NCBI RefSeq assembly: GCF_003762835.1
Contig: NZ_RJWA01000003.1
Location: 682,001 to 746,000 of the forward strand
DNA from: Micromonospora sp. HM5-17
Lineage (GTDB): Bacteria > Actinomycetota > Actinomycetes > Mycobacteriales > Micromonosporaceae
Direction: 5' to 3'
DNA length: 64,000 nucleotides
The notes beneath the pieces are model-generated. The model had not been told where the DNA came from, did not search any database, and saw nothing but the letters and a program-made list of their open reading frames with translations. Numbering within the stretch: position 1 is the first letter of the stretch; every line of letters starts with the position of its first letter. The translations under genes were made by a program, and so were the position numbers. This document shows, piece by piece, positions 35,401 through 43,027 of this stretch.

Positions 35401-36082
35401 GCTCGCTGACGAGCTACGGCAGGACGCCGACTTCGTCGCGGTGGCGAACCTCTACGACCCGGGCAAGGAGCTGTCGGCGCTGCTTGCCGAGTTGGTCGAG
35501 CCCGAGCACGTGCCCTACCTGGCGGCGCTCCGCTACACCGACACGGGCATGGCCAAGCGCGCGGGCTGGGAGAACGTGTGGGACCTGCAACGGCAGGAGG
35601 ACGCGGCGCCCGACGAGCCGACCAAGCGGCGCATCCGGGAACGCATTCCGGTCCCGGAGAAGTACAAGCCGACCGATTTTCGCAAGAACAGCTACTGGAG
35701 CAAACGCGGCAAGCTCGACGTGCCGAAGGAGCGGTTCATCTCGTACCCGCAGGCGGGCCGGGACAACGACCCGACGCTCCTGATCGGCTGGGCTGGCTGG
35801 GACCATCGCGAGCAGGCGCAGGCGCTGGCCACGCTCATCGTGCAGCGGGACGAGGAGTCTGGCTGGCCGTCCGAGAAGCTGACGCCCCTGCTTGCCGGCC
35901 TTCGTGAGCTGATGCCCTGGGTACGGCAGTGGCATGGTGAGATCGATCCAGAACTCGGCTACTCACCGGCCGAGATCTATGACGGCTTCCTCACCGAGCG
36001 GCTCAACGTCCACGGTCTCACCGATGACGATCTCGCCGCCTGGCGTCCGACGACCACCGGCAGGGGCCGACGCCGAAGCTGA
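32498..36082 (+). CDS. pglX: BREX type 2 adenine-specific DNA methyltransferase PglX
   Basis: A 1194-residue class I adenine methyltransferase. The SAM-binding motif DPTCGSGHFLLG begins at D234 and the catalytic NPPY is N364-Y367. A long target-recognition region (about 33590-34760) and a helical C-terminal region follow. PglX methylates host DNA in Pgl/BREX and is needed for phage exclusion. The specificity region is strikingly AT-richer than its flanks: the 60 bases at 34441-34500 hold only 26 G or C by my count. That suggests exchange of the specificity module. GTG 32498 (VIDRRALLRDLQGQ) fits family starts. I saw no long G-tract like the phase-variable one reported in S. coelicolor pglX. 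Confidence 0.93.
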   Translation: MIDRRALLRDLQGQVRRLEKDLVEQIGDSGEHYDRLRPEYDRAFRLKRTAATWQAWRDERVTQTAVAWVLGTVFVRFCEDNGLFGDACYLTGPNKERAVLAEESQDDFFRRHPEKTDRDWLLAAFEHIGQTQAGRLLFDPKHNPAYQIPISHDAAKALIAFWRRRDEAGTLIHDFTDPQWGTRFLGDLYQDLSEAARKRYALLQTPEFVEEFILDLTLKPAIDEFGHEGIRAIDPTCGSGHFLLGIFRRLMTEWKKREDLDRWEKVRLALESVHGVDINPFAVAIARFRLLLEAMREAGFTTFEEIRQYAFPIQVAIGDSLIKNRQATLFDHVDELAEFRYATEDLDDYPGILAEGRYHVVVGNPPYITPKDKELNELYRELYKDVCSGKYALSVPFAKRFFDLAKRPEPDGRGSGHVGQITANSFMKREFGRKLIERYFAEEVDLTHVIDTSGAYIPGHGTPTVILVGRKRKHDRADTIRAVLGVRGEPSAPENPHEGKVWQAIVDQYDKAGSESEWISVVDLPRQQLRTFPWSLSGGGADTLLTLIRDSASTTLSQMLHLIGFVSITAEDDAFFLDRASVIRNQIESSRPMVTGDAVRDYVCEPEIACIFPYDSALGAIESVGIPKSIKLLWLNRRRLQRRKRFGTIIENIPSLKWYEFGELYREKLKAPLSIAFAFVATHNQFVLDRGGSIFNRSAPVIKLPEGATEDDHLRLLGVLNSSIACFWLKQVSHDKGIRGEGGGFTSDDWERFYEFTGTKLQDFPLPKAYPLELARELDAAAQRLTAVSPAAIANQGVPTRERLAEARREWESTRGRMIALQEELDWQVYHHYGLLPEELTAPAESVPELKLGERAFEIVLARRVAAGQAETQWFERHGSTPITELPDHWPAEYRAVVERRIQVIEQNRYLALIERPECKRRWATEGWDRMLDQALKDWLLDRCERRELWYALDENGVPQPRPLSVAQLADELRQDADFVAVANLYDPGKELSALLAELVEPEHVPYLAALRYTDTGMAKRAGWENVWDLQRQEDAAPDEPTKRRIRERIPVPEKYKPTDFRKNSYWSKRGKLDVPKERFISYPQAGRDNDPTLLIGWAGWDHREQAQALATLIVQRDEESGWPSEKLTPLLAGLRELMPWVRQWHGEIDPELGYSPAEIYDGFLTERLNVHGLTDDDLAAWRPTTTGRGRRRS

Positions 36083-36223
36083 TCGTGACAACCTGTCGTT
36101 TCGTCGCGTCGCGCCGGCCGGACGGCGATTTTCATTGCACATGGCGTAGACAATCGACTTAGCGACGACATATTGACGAAGTCCTTGCTAGCCTTCTCCT
36201 TTCCAGGTGGTCCAGGAGGAGTG

Positions 36224-36424
36224 ATGAAGCTTCGCTTCCTGTCCTCATCGAGCAATTCGGGATCTTGTCCGGCGCTGTACGAGACCGACACCGGTGACAT
36301 CGTGGTCCAGGGCTACGAGCTGACCGACCCCGAGGCACTTTCGCAGCTTCGTGACGTGCTGCCCGGCGAGACGTGTGTTGTGGTACCACGCGCTCTCATG
36401 TCCTGGTTCGGTACGAAAGAGTAG
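36224..36424 (+). CDS. Small protein preceding the DUF6879 gene
   Basis: A 66-residue protein beginning MKLRFLSSSSNSGSCPALYE, with VVQGYELTDPEALSQLRDVLPGETCVVVP. Short proteins of this pattern commonly precede DUF6879 genes in actinomycetes, sometimes with Scr1-like regulators. The ATG at 36224 has a strong AGGAGGAG site. It ends 3 bases before the next gene, so they form an operon. Function unknown. Confidence 0.75.
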   Translation: MKLRFLSSSSNSGSCPALYETDTGDIVVQGYELTDPEALSQLRDVLPGETCVVVPRALMSWFGTKE

Positions 36425-36427
36425 CGA

Positions 36428-36949
36428 ATGGCCAAGGTTGTCAGCGACCCCGACGCGTTTAGGAAGCTTTTTGTCGACTTCGAACATACCGCCTTCAAGT
36501 TCGAGGTGCGTCGCGCATACGGATTGCCGTCCGAGGATCTACCGTTTCAGCAGTTTCTGAACGGTGAGGATCCTGGCGTCGAGTGGCTTCGTGACTGGCT
36601 GGACCTGATGCGGGAGCAAACCTCGACCGGCAAGCGGGTGGAGCGCGTCCGGGTCGTTGACGACCCCCCGAGTGACTATCTCCGGTTCGAGATCTTCATC
36701 ACGCCCCACAACATCGCCGCAGGCGAGGACATTCGCTATCTCGACCGCGCTCGGGCGCGTGAGCTCCAGTTGCCGAACCACGACTTCTGGCTGTTCGACT
36801 CGCGGACGTTGGCGATTCTCCACTTCGGTGAGGACGATGCGTTCCTTGGATTCGAGATGGTGGAGGACACCGACGAGCTGCTTCGGCACTGTTACTGGCG
36901 GGATGTCGCCTGGACCCGGGCGAGAAGGCTCTCCGACCAGGCGAGGTGA
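36428..36949 (+). CDS. DUF6879 family protein
   Basis: A 173-residue protein with the features of DUF6879: an N-terminal helical region (FEHTAFKFEVRRAYGLP), a central segment with RVVDDPPSDYLRFEI and an IRYLDR motif, then HDFWLFDSRTLAILHF and a C-terminal helix. It is acidic and probably cytoplasmic. The family often occurs near XRE/DUF397 genes, and such a pair lies 5 kb downstream. The biochemical role is not established. It follows the 66-residue gene by 3 bases. Confidence 0.8.
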   Translation: MAKVVSDPDAFRKLFVDFEHTAFKFEVRRAYGLPSEDLPFQQFLNGEDPGVEWLRDWLDLMREQTSTGKRVERVRVVDDPPSDYLRFEIFITPHNIAAGEDIRYLDRARARELQLPNHDFWLFDSRTLAILHFGEDDAFLGFEMVEDTDELLRHCYWRDVAWTRARRLSDQAR

Positions 36950-36962
36950 GGCGGGTTTCGAC

Positions 36963-37334
36963 ATGAGGACGTCGCTCTGGGACGGCGAACTCGTTCGCCT
37001 GCGCGCGACCGTACCCCGGTACGACGTCCACCACCTCGCCTCTGCCGACCGCACCGTCGACGCTCGGTCGGTGTTCCGATTCGAGCCCTGGTGCTCGGCG
37101 GCACAACGCCGGCCGGAACCCGCCGATGTCACCACCCGGCAACGGCTCTATCACACACACCGGGTGGATATCCGTGCCTGCAACGTCGCCTCCTCGGAGT
37201 CGCACGACAAACCGGGCTTCGTCACCGGGTGTCCACCGCGCGAACAGGAATACTTCCACGATGGGCACCGGGATGTCGTACTGACGGGGCTGTTTGGCTT
37301 CGACCCTCTGACGACGCCTCGTGGGGCCGGGTGA
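36963..37334 (+). CDS. Hypothetical protein between DUF6879 and the NLR-like gene
   Basis: A 123-residue open frame with high third-position GC, 13 bases after the DUF6879 stop codon. Its TGA overlaps the likely GTG start of the NLR-like gene (GTGA). The sequence is rich in His, Arg and Asp (MRTSLWDGELVRLRATVPRY) with two scattered Cys residues. No domain is recognised. The gene is supported by codon bias and operon spacing. A competing minus-strand frame exists and I cannot fully exclude it. Confidence 0.45.
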   Translation: MRTSLWDGELVRLRATVPRYDVHHLASADRTVDARSVFRFEPWCSAAQRRPEPADVTTRQRLYHTHRVDIRACNVASSESHDKPGFVTGCPPREQEYFHDGHRDVVLTGLFGFDPLTTPRGAG

Positions 37335-39472
37335 CTGGCATGAACCGCGACACGGACAACGACTTCTCCGGCGGCGCCGGCGCGGTGGTGCAGGCCGGAC
37401 AGATCACCGGAGGCGTTCACTTCAGGATCACCGAGACGCCGTTTCCTCCGCCGCGTCAGCTTCCGCCCGCCACGAAAGGCTTCATCGACCGTGAGGTGCA
37501 CATCCGTCAGCTCGATTCGTTGCTCGACGAGACCGAGCTGCGGACCAGCGACTCCAGATTGCCGGTGGTGACGATCTCGACGGTTTCGGGAAGCGCCGGT
37601 GTCGGAAAGACCGCGCTGGCGGTGCACTGGGCCCACCGGGTCCGTTCGCGTTTCCCCGACGGGGACCTTTATATCAACCTGCGCGGCTACGACGCGGTGC
37701 CGCCGTTGAGTCCGCAGGAGGCCCTGGACGGGTTTCTGCGTGCGCTCAACGTGCCGCCGGAGAAAATCCCGGCCGATCTGCCGGGGCGTACCGCGCTCTA
37801 TCGGTCGCTGACCGACGGACGACGCATGTTGGTACTGCTCGACAACGCGGCGTCCGCCGAACAGGTACGCCCACTCCTGCCTGCCTCGCCGACCTGCATG
37901 GCCATCATCACGAGCCGGAGCAGACTCTCCGGGCTGGCGGTGCGCGACGGGGCGATCCGGGCGGTGCTCGACGTGCTGACCGAGGAGGACTCGATCCGCC
38001 TGCTGCGTGAGACGATCAGTCCGGAACGGGTCGATGCGGAACTCGCGTCGGCCGTCCGGCTCGCCGTGCTCTGCTCGCACCTTCCGCTCGCGCTGCGCAT
38101 CGTCGCGGACCGTGCCGTGGCCGCTCCCGACATGACCCTGGCTGATCTGGTGGCAGAGCTGGGGGAGGAACAGGATCGGCTCGACGCGCTGTCGGTGGAG
38201 GGCGACGAGCTGTCCGCGGTCCGCGTCGTCTTCTCTTGGTCCTACAAGGCGCTCTATCCGGGGGCCGCGCGTACGTTCCGGCTGATCGGGCTGCATCCTG
38301 GCGCGGACATCTCGCTGGCCGCCGTGGCGGCGCTCGTCGGCACGTCGGTGCCGGCCGCGCGCCGTTACGTCGACTCGCTCGTGGGACTGCACCTGCTCAC
38401 TCGCGTCGGTGCGCAGCGGTACCGGCTACATGATCTGCTTCGCCTCTACGCGGCCGAGCGGGCGAAGGAGGACGAGCCGCCAGACGAGACCGAGGCGGCG
38501 TTGGGCCGCATGTTCGACTGGTATCTGACCCGGACATACGACAGCTACCGGAAGATCCTCCCACAGGGCCGGCCGATACCTGGCCTGACCGATGACCTCG
38601 GCCACGGAGATGCTCCGTTCGCCGACCTGGACGAGGCGCTGCGCTGGTGTGAGCAGGAGCGGTTGAACCTGCTCGACGTCATCCGGCTGGCGCAGCAGAC
38701 GGGCCGGTGCTCGGTGACCTGGAAGCTCGCCATCGCCGCGATGGCCTTCTTCGAACGTCGCTCCTACTGGCGAGCGTGGATTGACAGCCACCTGATGGCG
38801 GTCGAGTGCACCAGGCATCTGGCGGATCGGTCGGCGGAGGGCTGGGTGCTCCTCAGCCTCGGCGACGCCTGGTGGGATCGCGGTGAGGTCGACGAGGCTC
38901 TCCGGTGCTACTCCGAGGCCCGCGAGGCGGCGCAGGAGGCTGGTGACCAGTGGACGGCCGGCTACGCGCTGCGTGGGTGCTGCCTGGTCTACGAGGACAC
39001 GGGCAGGTTCGAGGAGGCGATCGAGTGTGCACAGGGCGCGTTGGAGATCTTCCGCGAAACCGATGAGATCCGGGGTGTCGGCTTGTCCCTGATGAGCCTC
39101 GGCAACGGTCATCGGAACCTGGCCCGGTATGACGAGGCACTGGCGTCGTACGAGCAGGCGATGGAGATCTTCCGGTCGCTGGGCAACCGCTGGAGCGAGG
39201 CCCTGGTGGAGTTGCATCTCGGCCGGACGTTGATTCAGGTGCCGGACCTCGCCTCGGCGTCGGATCACCTCACCCGCGCCCGGGAACTCTTCGCCGCGAC
39301 GGGTGATCCGCGCCACCAGTCCATCGCCCTGGTCTATCTGGGCGATATGTACGCGGCGAACGCCGACCAGACTCAGGCGCGCCAGGCGTGGACGGTGGCG
39401 CTGAACACGCTCATTGAGCTGGACGATCCGCTGGTCACCGAGGTGCAGCGACGGCTGAAGTCAATCGAGTAG
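37331..39472 (+). CDS. NLR-like NB-ARC/TPR protein with N-terminal amyloid-like motif
   Basis: A 713-residue STAND NTPase. The N-terminus (residues 16-32) carries GAVVQAGQITGGVHF, matching a motif at the C-terminus of the next protein. The NB-ARC region has Walker A GSAGVGKTAL (about 87-96), MLVLLDNAAS as Walker B, a GxP-like HLPLALRI, and the winged-helix motif RYRLHDLLRLYAAERA. The C-terminal half has five or so TPR units (for example GNGHRNLARYDEALASYEQAMEIFR, shortened here). Such proteins sense a ligand through the repeats and oligomerise. GTG 37331 overlaps the previous stop codon, and ATG 37340 is the alternative. Confidence 0.82.
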   Translation: MTGMNRDTDNDFSGGAGAVVQAGQITGGVHFRITETPFPPPRQLPPATKGFIDREVHIRQLDSLLDETELRTSDSRLPVVTISTVSGSAGVGKTALAVHWAHRVRSRFPDGDLYINLRGYDAVPPLSPQEALDGFLRALNVPPEKIPADLPGRTALYRSLTDGRRMLVLLDNAASAEQVRPLLPASPTCMAIITSRSRLSGLAVRDGAIRAVLDVLTEEDSIRLLRETISPERVDAELASAVRLAVLCSHLPLALRIVADRAVAAPDMTLADLVAELGEEQDRLDALSVEGDELSAVRVVFSWSYKALYPGAARTFRLIGLHPGADISLAAVAALVGTSVPAARRYVDSLVGLHLLTRVGAQRYRLHDLLRLYAAERAKEDEPPDETEAALGRMFDWYLTRTYDSYRKILPQGRPIPGLTDDLGHGDAPFADLDEALRWCEQERLNLLDVIRLAQQTGRCSVTWKLAIAAMAFFERRSYWRAWIDSHLMAVECTRHLADRSAEGWVLLSLGDAWWDRGEVDEALRCYSEAREAAQEAGDQWTAGYALRGCCLVYEDTGRFEEAIECAQGALEIFRETDEIRGVGLSLMSLGNGHRNLARYDEALASYEQAMEIFRSLGNRWSEALVELHLGRTLIQVPDLASASDHLTRARELFAATGDPRHQSIALVYLGDMYAANADQTQARQAWTVALNTLIELDDPLVTEVQRRLKSIE

Positions 39473-39479
39473 GGTGCGT

Positions 39480-39887
39480 ATGGATGATCCCGTCCTGACA
39501 GCCATCGTGTCGGCACTGGCGGGCGGCGCCGTCGCCGAGTTGACCGCGGGGAGCAGGGCCGCGTTCAAGGCACTGGTCCGGTTGGTGCGGCGGAAGGCGG
39601 CCGAACATCCTGACGCGGAGAATGCGCTACTCCGGGCGCAGCAGGAGCCGTCGGACGAACGCCGTCTCGCGGAACTGCATGCCATGCTGACCACAGCCGT
39701 ACTCAACGACAGGGCGTTCGCCGCCGAGCTGCACCGGCTGTGGCACGAGGTACGAGCCGGCCAGGGCGCGGGCGACACCAGCCAGACCAGCAACACCATC
39801 TCGGGCTCGGTGAGCGGGCCGGTGGTGCAGGCCCGCGACATCCACGGCGGCGTGCATCTCGGTGTCAAAGGCATCACCCATGACTGA
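39480..39887 (+). CDS. Small helical effector candidate with C-terminal amyloid-like motif
   Basis: A 135-residue protein. The N-terminus (about residues 4-40, PVLTAIVSALAGGAVAEL then basic KALVRLVRRK) is a hydrophobic to amphipathic helix, likely to touch membranes. It is followed by helices and a flexible Thr/Ser/Gly stretch. The C-terminal motif GPVVQARDIHGGVHLG (113-128) matches the N-terminal motif of the NLR-like protein encoded 7 bases upstream. This layout fits the bacterial amyloid-signalling scheme, in which an NLR seeds a small membrane-active effector (a Bell-type domain has been proposed). Overlap with the next gene is 8 bases. Confidence 0.7.
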   Translation: MDDPVLTAIVSALAGGAVAELTAGSRAAFKALVRLVRRKAAEHPDAENALLRAQQEPSDERRLAELHAMLTTAVLNDRAFAAELHRLWHEVRAGQGAGDTSQTSNTISGSVSGPVVQARDIHGGVHLGVKGITHD

Positions 39888-41031
39888 GCAACGCGCCGAG
39901 GACATCGCCCGGTTCCTCGCCGGGTTGGAAGCCGACGGCTACCTGTCCGATCCGGCGTGGAAGCAGGCGTTCGGCGCGGTGCCGCGTCACGTGTTCCTGC
40001 CCGCGTTCTTCCTTCCGCTGCCCGATGGGCGGTGGCAGGCGATCGACGCATCCCACCCCGACTACTGGGCCAACGTGTACGCGGACACCACCTTGACCAC
40101 GCAACTCGACGGCACGGTCAGTCCGGACCCGGACAGCGGCCCGCTGTCCGGTACCGGCACGTGTAGTTCGACACAGCCTGGGCTCATGGCGTTGATGCTG
40201 GACGCGTTGTGCCTGTCCGGCGGGGAACGGGTGTTGGAAATCGGCACCGGAACCGGCTACAACGCGGCGTTGTTGGCACACCGCCTCGGCTCGGCCAACG
40301 TCGCCAGCGTGGAGGTTGATCCGGTGGTCGCGGACCTGGCCCGGCAACGCCTCGCCGTGTGCGGGTACCGGCCCACGGTAATTACCGGCGACGGGGAACA
40401 GGGCTGGCCGGAGGGTGGCCCCTATGACCGGATCATCGCCACAGTTTCCGTGCCGGCGGTGCCCCCCGCGTGGCTGGCCCAGGTCCGCGACGGTGGGGCC
40501 ATCGTCGTCAGCCTGTGGCGCGACCTGGGCGGCGGTCCGCTCGTGCGGCTGGAGGTCAACGCCGGTAGCGGGCAAGGATTCTTCCTGGCCGAGGCGGGCG
40601 GGTTCATGCCGGTCCGCGCGGTCAACCGGGCAGCGGCGGCGCTGCCCACGGCGGTCAAGCAAACCGGCACGACCCGGCCGACCCGGCACCCGAGCCACGT
40701 GCTGCACCACCCCGACGCGGGGCTGTGGTTGGCTTTGCGGGTCACCGGGGTGACCTGGCTCGGGTTCACCCCGGATGGCGGCAACGAACAGATGTGGCTG
40801 TTCGCCTCGGACGGCTCGTGGGCGGCGGTCGACGACACCGCCGGGCAGGTGGAGCAGTACGGACCGCGTGAGGTGTGGGACGAAATCGAAACCGTGTTCG
40901 ATCGGTGGTGCGATGCCGGATCGCCGACCCGGGACCGACTCGGGCTGACCGTCACCGACACCGGAGCACACCGGTTCTGGCTGGATAGCCCAAACGCGGT
41001 GGTATGGGACGACGCCGGCGCACGCCGGTAG
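39880..41031 (+). CDS. PIMT-like methyltransferase
   Basis: A 383-residue protein with a protein-L-isoaspartate methyltransferase-like domain. AVPRHVFLP lies near residue 28, VLEIGTGTGYNAALL is the SAM-binding loop at about 119-133, and VEVDPVVADLA follows. The C-terminal 170 residues are an additional domain of the kind found in actinomycete methyltransferases near ribosomally made peptides or STAND genes. No lanthipeptide precursor or dehydratase is nearby. The ATG overlaps the end of the effector-like gene (ATGACTGA), so the three genes are one operon. The substrate is unknown. Confidence 0.8.
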   Translation: MTEQRAEDIARFLAGLEADGYLSDPAWKQAFGAVPRHVFLPAFFLPLPDGRWQAIDASHPDYWANVYADTTLTTQLDGTVSPDPDSGPLSGTGTCSSTQPGLMALMLDALCLSGGERVLEIGTGTGYNAALLAHRLGSANVASVEVDPVVADLARQRLAVCGYRPTVITGDGEQGWPEGGPYDRIIATVSVPAVPPAWLAQVRDGGAIVVSLWRDLGGGPLVRLEVNAGSGQGFFLAEAGGFMPVRAVNRAAAALPTAVKQTGTTRPTRHPSHVLHHPDAGLWLALRVTGVTWLGFTPDGGNEQMWLFASDGSWAAVDDTAGQVEQYGPREVWDEIETVFDRWCDAGSPTRDRLGLTVTDTGAHRFWLDSPNAVVWDDAGARR

Positions 41032-41209
41032 CCTCCACGGGCTCATGCGACGCTACCGACGGGGGTACGGGTCGCCGCCTTCTACGATGCGGCGTTCTAC
41101 CTGCTGGGCCGCATCGACCATCCAGCCGACCGCGATGCGTCGTGTAGATGAAATTCGCCCGCGGGTCGACTCGCTACGTGCCAGGACAACCCGGCTAGCC
41201 TCTGCGGAC

Positions 41210-41658
41210 GTGACGGCCCCGCCCACGCACCCGGTTGACGTGCTGCTCCTGCTTACCCACGCTGATCATGTCCTGTTGGCGCTGCGGCAAGGCACCGGCT
41301 ACGCGACGGACAGTGGAACCTTCCATTTGGCAAGCTGGAGCACGGCGAAGACGCTATCAGCGGCGTGGTTCGCGAGGCGCGCGAGGAGATCGGCATACGG
41401 ATCGACCTCGCCGAGCCACGGATGGTCACCACGGTGCACCATCGCAACACGGCCGGGCGCGCCCGCATCGGGCTCGTGTTCGCGGTGCCGTTCGATCCGG
41501 CTCGCCACGGCGAGCCAGTCAATGCCGAGCCACACAAGTGCGCGAAGATTGGTTGGTTTCCGGCTGGCATGCTGCCGTCCAACACCTACCCGTACACCGC
41601 CGCGTGCGTACGCGCGTTCCGCGACGGGGTGCCGGTCGTGTTGAGCGGCTGGACATAG
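41210..41658 (+). pseudogene. NUDIX hydrolase with frameshift
   Basis: GTG 41210 opens a frame reading VDVLLLLTHADHVLLALRQG, which breaks after GYA. The next frame carries GQWNLPFGKLEHGED and REAREEIGI, a complete Nudix box (Gx5Ex7REUxEExGU), to the TAG at 41658. One missing base near 41305 explains the break: restoring a G gives GYADGQWNLP. An intact gene would make about 150 residues and hydrolyse a nucleoside diphosphate derivative. Either the gene is recently broken or the base is a sequencing error. The 178 bases before it hold a short protein-like stretch (VRVAAFYDAAFYLLGRIDHP) with no start. Confidence 0.7.
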
Positions 41659-41811
41659 TCGGCGATGGGCGGATGCTTCGGACGCGGTGGTGGCGGTGGC
41701 GCTCAGCACGGTACGCCGTTGGCGTCGCTGCGGCTGCTCTTCCGTCAGAGATCCATGGTGCTTGGGTTTGTTGTTGTCGGGTGATGCCGTTGGCACCACC
41801 CGACGACTACA

Positions 41812-42033
41812 TCAACCCAGGTCGAAGGCGCCGCTGCGCACGGCCTGCACAAAGGTTGCCCAATGCTGCCGGCCGAACAGGTAGGCGGGACCGCTCGGGT
41901 CCTTCGAGTCGCGGACCGCAACCATGCCAGCCACCTCGGCAACCTCGACGCATGAACCGCCGGTGTTGCCGCTGCGGGTGCTCTTGCGCCAATTGGCTCG
42001 GTTGAGGTCGGTGGCCCGCTCTACGTACGTCAC
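41812..42033 (-). CDS. DUF397 domain protein
   Basis: A 73-residue DUF397 protein. The family pattern W-RKS-S--GG-CVEVA, followed by VAVRDSKDP, is complete (NWRKSTRSGNTGGSCVEVAE). It ends FVQAVRSGAFDLG. The GTG at 42033, with AAGGAG upstream, overlaps the stop codon of the XRE gene. DUF397 proteins are small partners of Scr1-type helix-turn-helix regulators in actinomycetes and may act as their antagonists. Confidence 0.88.
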   Translation of the reverse strand: MTYVERATDLNRANWRKSTRSGNTGGSCVEVAEVAGMVAVRDSKDPSGPAYLFGRQHWATFVQAVRSGAFDLG

Positions 42034-42878
42034 GTCATCTCCTTGACAAGATCGGCGATGAACTGAGCCGACTGCGCGGGACTCCATGCCGCCGCTCGCA
42101 GGGAGTCAAAGATCAGACTACAGTTCCGCACCTCGGCAGGGCGCTCCGCGTATGATGCGCCGGCTTGGTGCTCGATGTAGATCACTGAGTGATCCTCGGG
42201 ATCGGGGAAGTCGAGGATCGTGAACGGGCTGAGCACGACGGCGCCCGCCTCGAAGGGGAGTACCTGGAGCGACACGTTGGGTAGGTCTGCGACCTGTAAC
42301 AGGTGTTGGAGCTGGCCGATCAGGACCTTCTTTCCGCCGATTGCGCGGCGTACTACCGCCTCATCCAGGACGACTCGGAGCCGAAGGGCCTGTTCGACCA
42401 CCAGCGCCTGTCGCTCCATCCGAAGCCTGATGTGCTTCTCAACCTCCTCCTCTGGAAGCGGCGGCACCCCCGCCCGGTACATGGCGCGGGCGTACTCCTC
42501 GGTCTGCAACAGGCCGTGGACAAACTGAGACTCGTATATGCCAAGGCCGGCGGCCTCCGACTCCAAGCCCACGTACACCTCGAACCACTCCGGCACCGTG
42601 TCGCGGTATACGTGCCACCAGCCACGCTGTCGGGCCTCACGGGCCAAGGCGACGAGCTTCTCACGCTCCTCCGGAACCACCTGGTAGAGGTCCAGCAGCG
42701 CACGCAGGTCGGGCGCCTTGATGCCGAGCTGGGCGGTCTCGATCCGCGACAAACGCGAGTGGGAGCTGTCTATATGCCTTGCTGCTTGTTCCAGGGTCAA
42801 CCCTGCTCTTTCGCGTAGGCGTCGTAGCTCGGCGCCAAGTCGACGCCGCCGCACCGTCGGGCTGAACTTCTGCGTCAC
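42030..42878 (-). CDS. Scr1-type XRE regulator with DUF5753 domain
   Basis: A 282-residue protein. Residues about 11-65 form an XRE helix-turn-helix (LRRLRERAGLTLEQAARHID, SSHSRLSRIE). The remainder is the DUF5753 sensor region (WFEVYVGLESEAAGLGIYE, FVHGLLQTEEYARAM, VLPFEAGA). It is coupled to DUF397 by a GTGA overlap. The pair may be a developmental or defence switch. It is divergent from the genes leading to pglY, across a 149-base region with an inverted repeat. Confidence 0.88.
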   Translation of the reverse strand: MTQKFSPTVRRRRLGAELRRLRERAGLTLEQAARHIDSSHSRLSRIETAQLGIKAPDLRALLDLYQVVPEEREKLVALAREARQRGWWHVYRDTVPEWFEVYVGLESEAAGLGIYESQFVHGLLQTEEYARAMYRAGVPPLPEEEVEKHIRLRMERQALVVEQALRLRVVLDEAVVRRAIGGKKVLIGQLQHLLQVADLPNVSLQVLPFEAGAVVLSPFTILDFPDPEDHSVIYIEHQAGASYAERPAEVRNCSLIFDSLRAAAWSPAQSAQFIADLVKEMT

Positions 42879-42986
42879 CCGTCCAACCTCGCATGTCCAC
42901 TGGATTCGATCATGAGTCCCTGTACTGAATGCAGATTACCTCAGGAACATAGTGTTTCGCACATTGCAGTTTTCTGTGGAGTCTGG

Positions 42987-43002
42987 GACTGTGTAGACAG
43001 TC
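42987..43002 (+). promoter_or_regulatory. Inverted repeat in the divergent XRE/pglY-side region
   Basis: GACTGT-GTAG-ACAGTC is a perfect repeat with 6-base arms, 25 bases before the GTG of the next plus-strand gene. Its place between a helix-turn-helix gene and the genes leading to pglY makes it a candidate operator for the XRE protein. No other copy was noticed. Confidence 0.35.
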
Positions 43003-43027
43003 GTCAACCTGCCCTGTGGGGGTACAC

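Noticed and set aside
32498-36082. Phase-variable G-tract in pglX as reported for S. coelicolor
   Set aside because: I saw no run of G longer than about five in this copy, so homopolymer phase variation is not supported here.
36699-37268. Minus-strand frame beginning MPIVEVFLFARW
   Set aside because: It crosses the DUF6879 gene. The plus-strand frame in the same place has better third-position GC and operon spacing.
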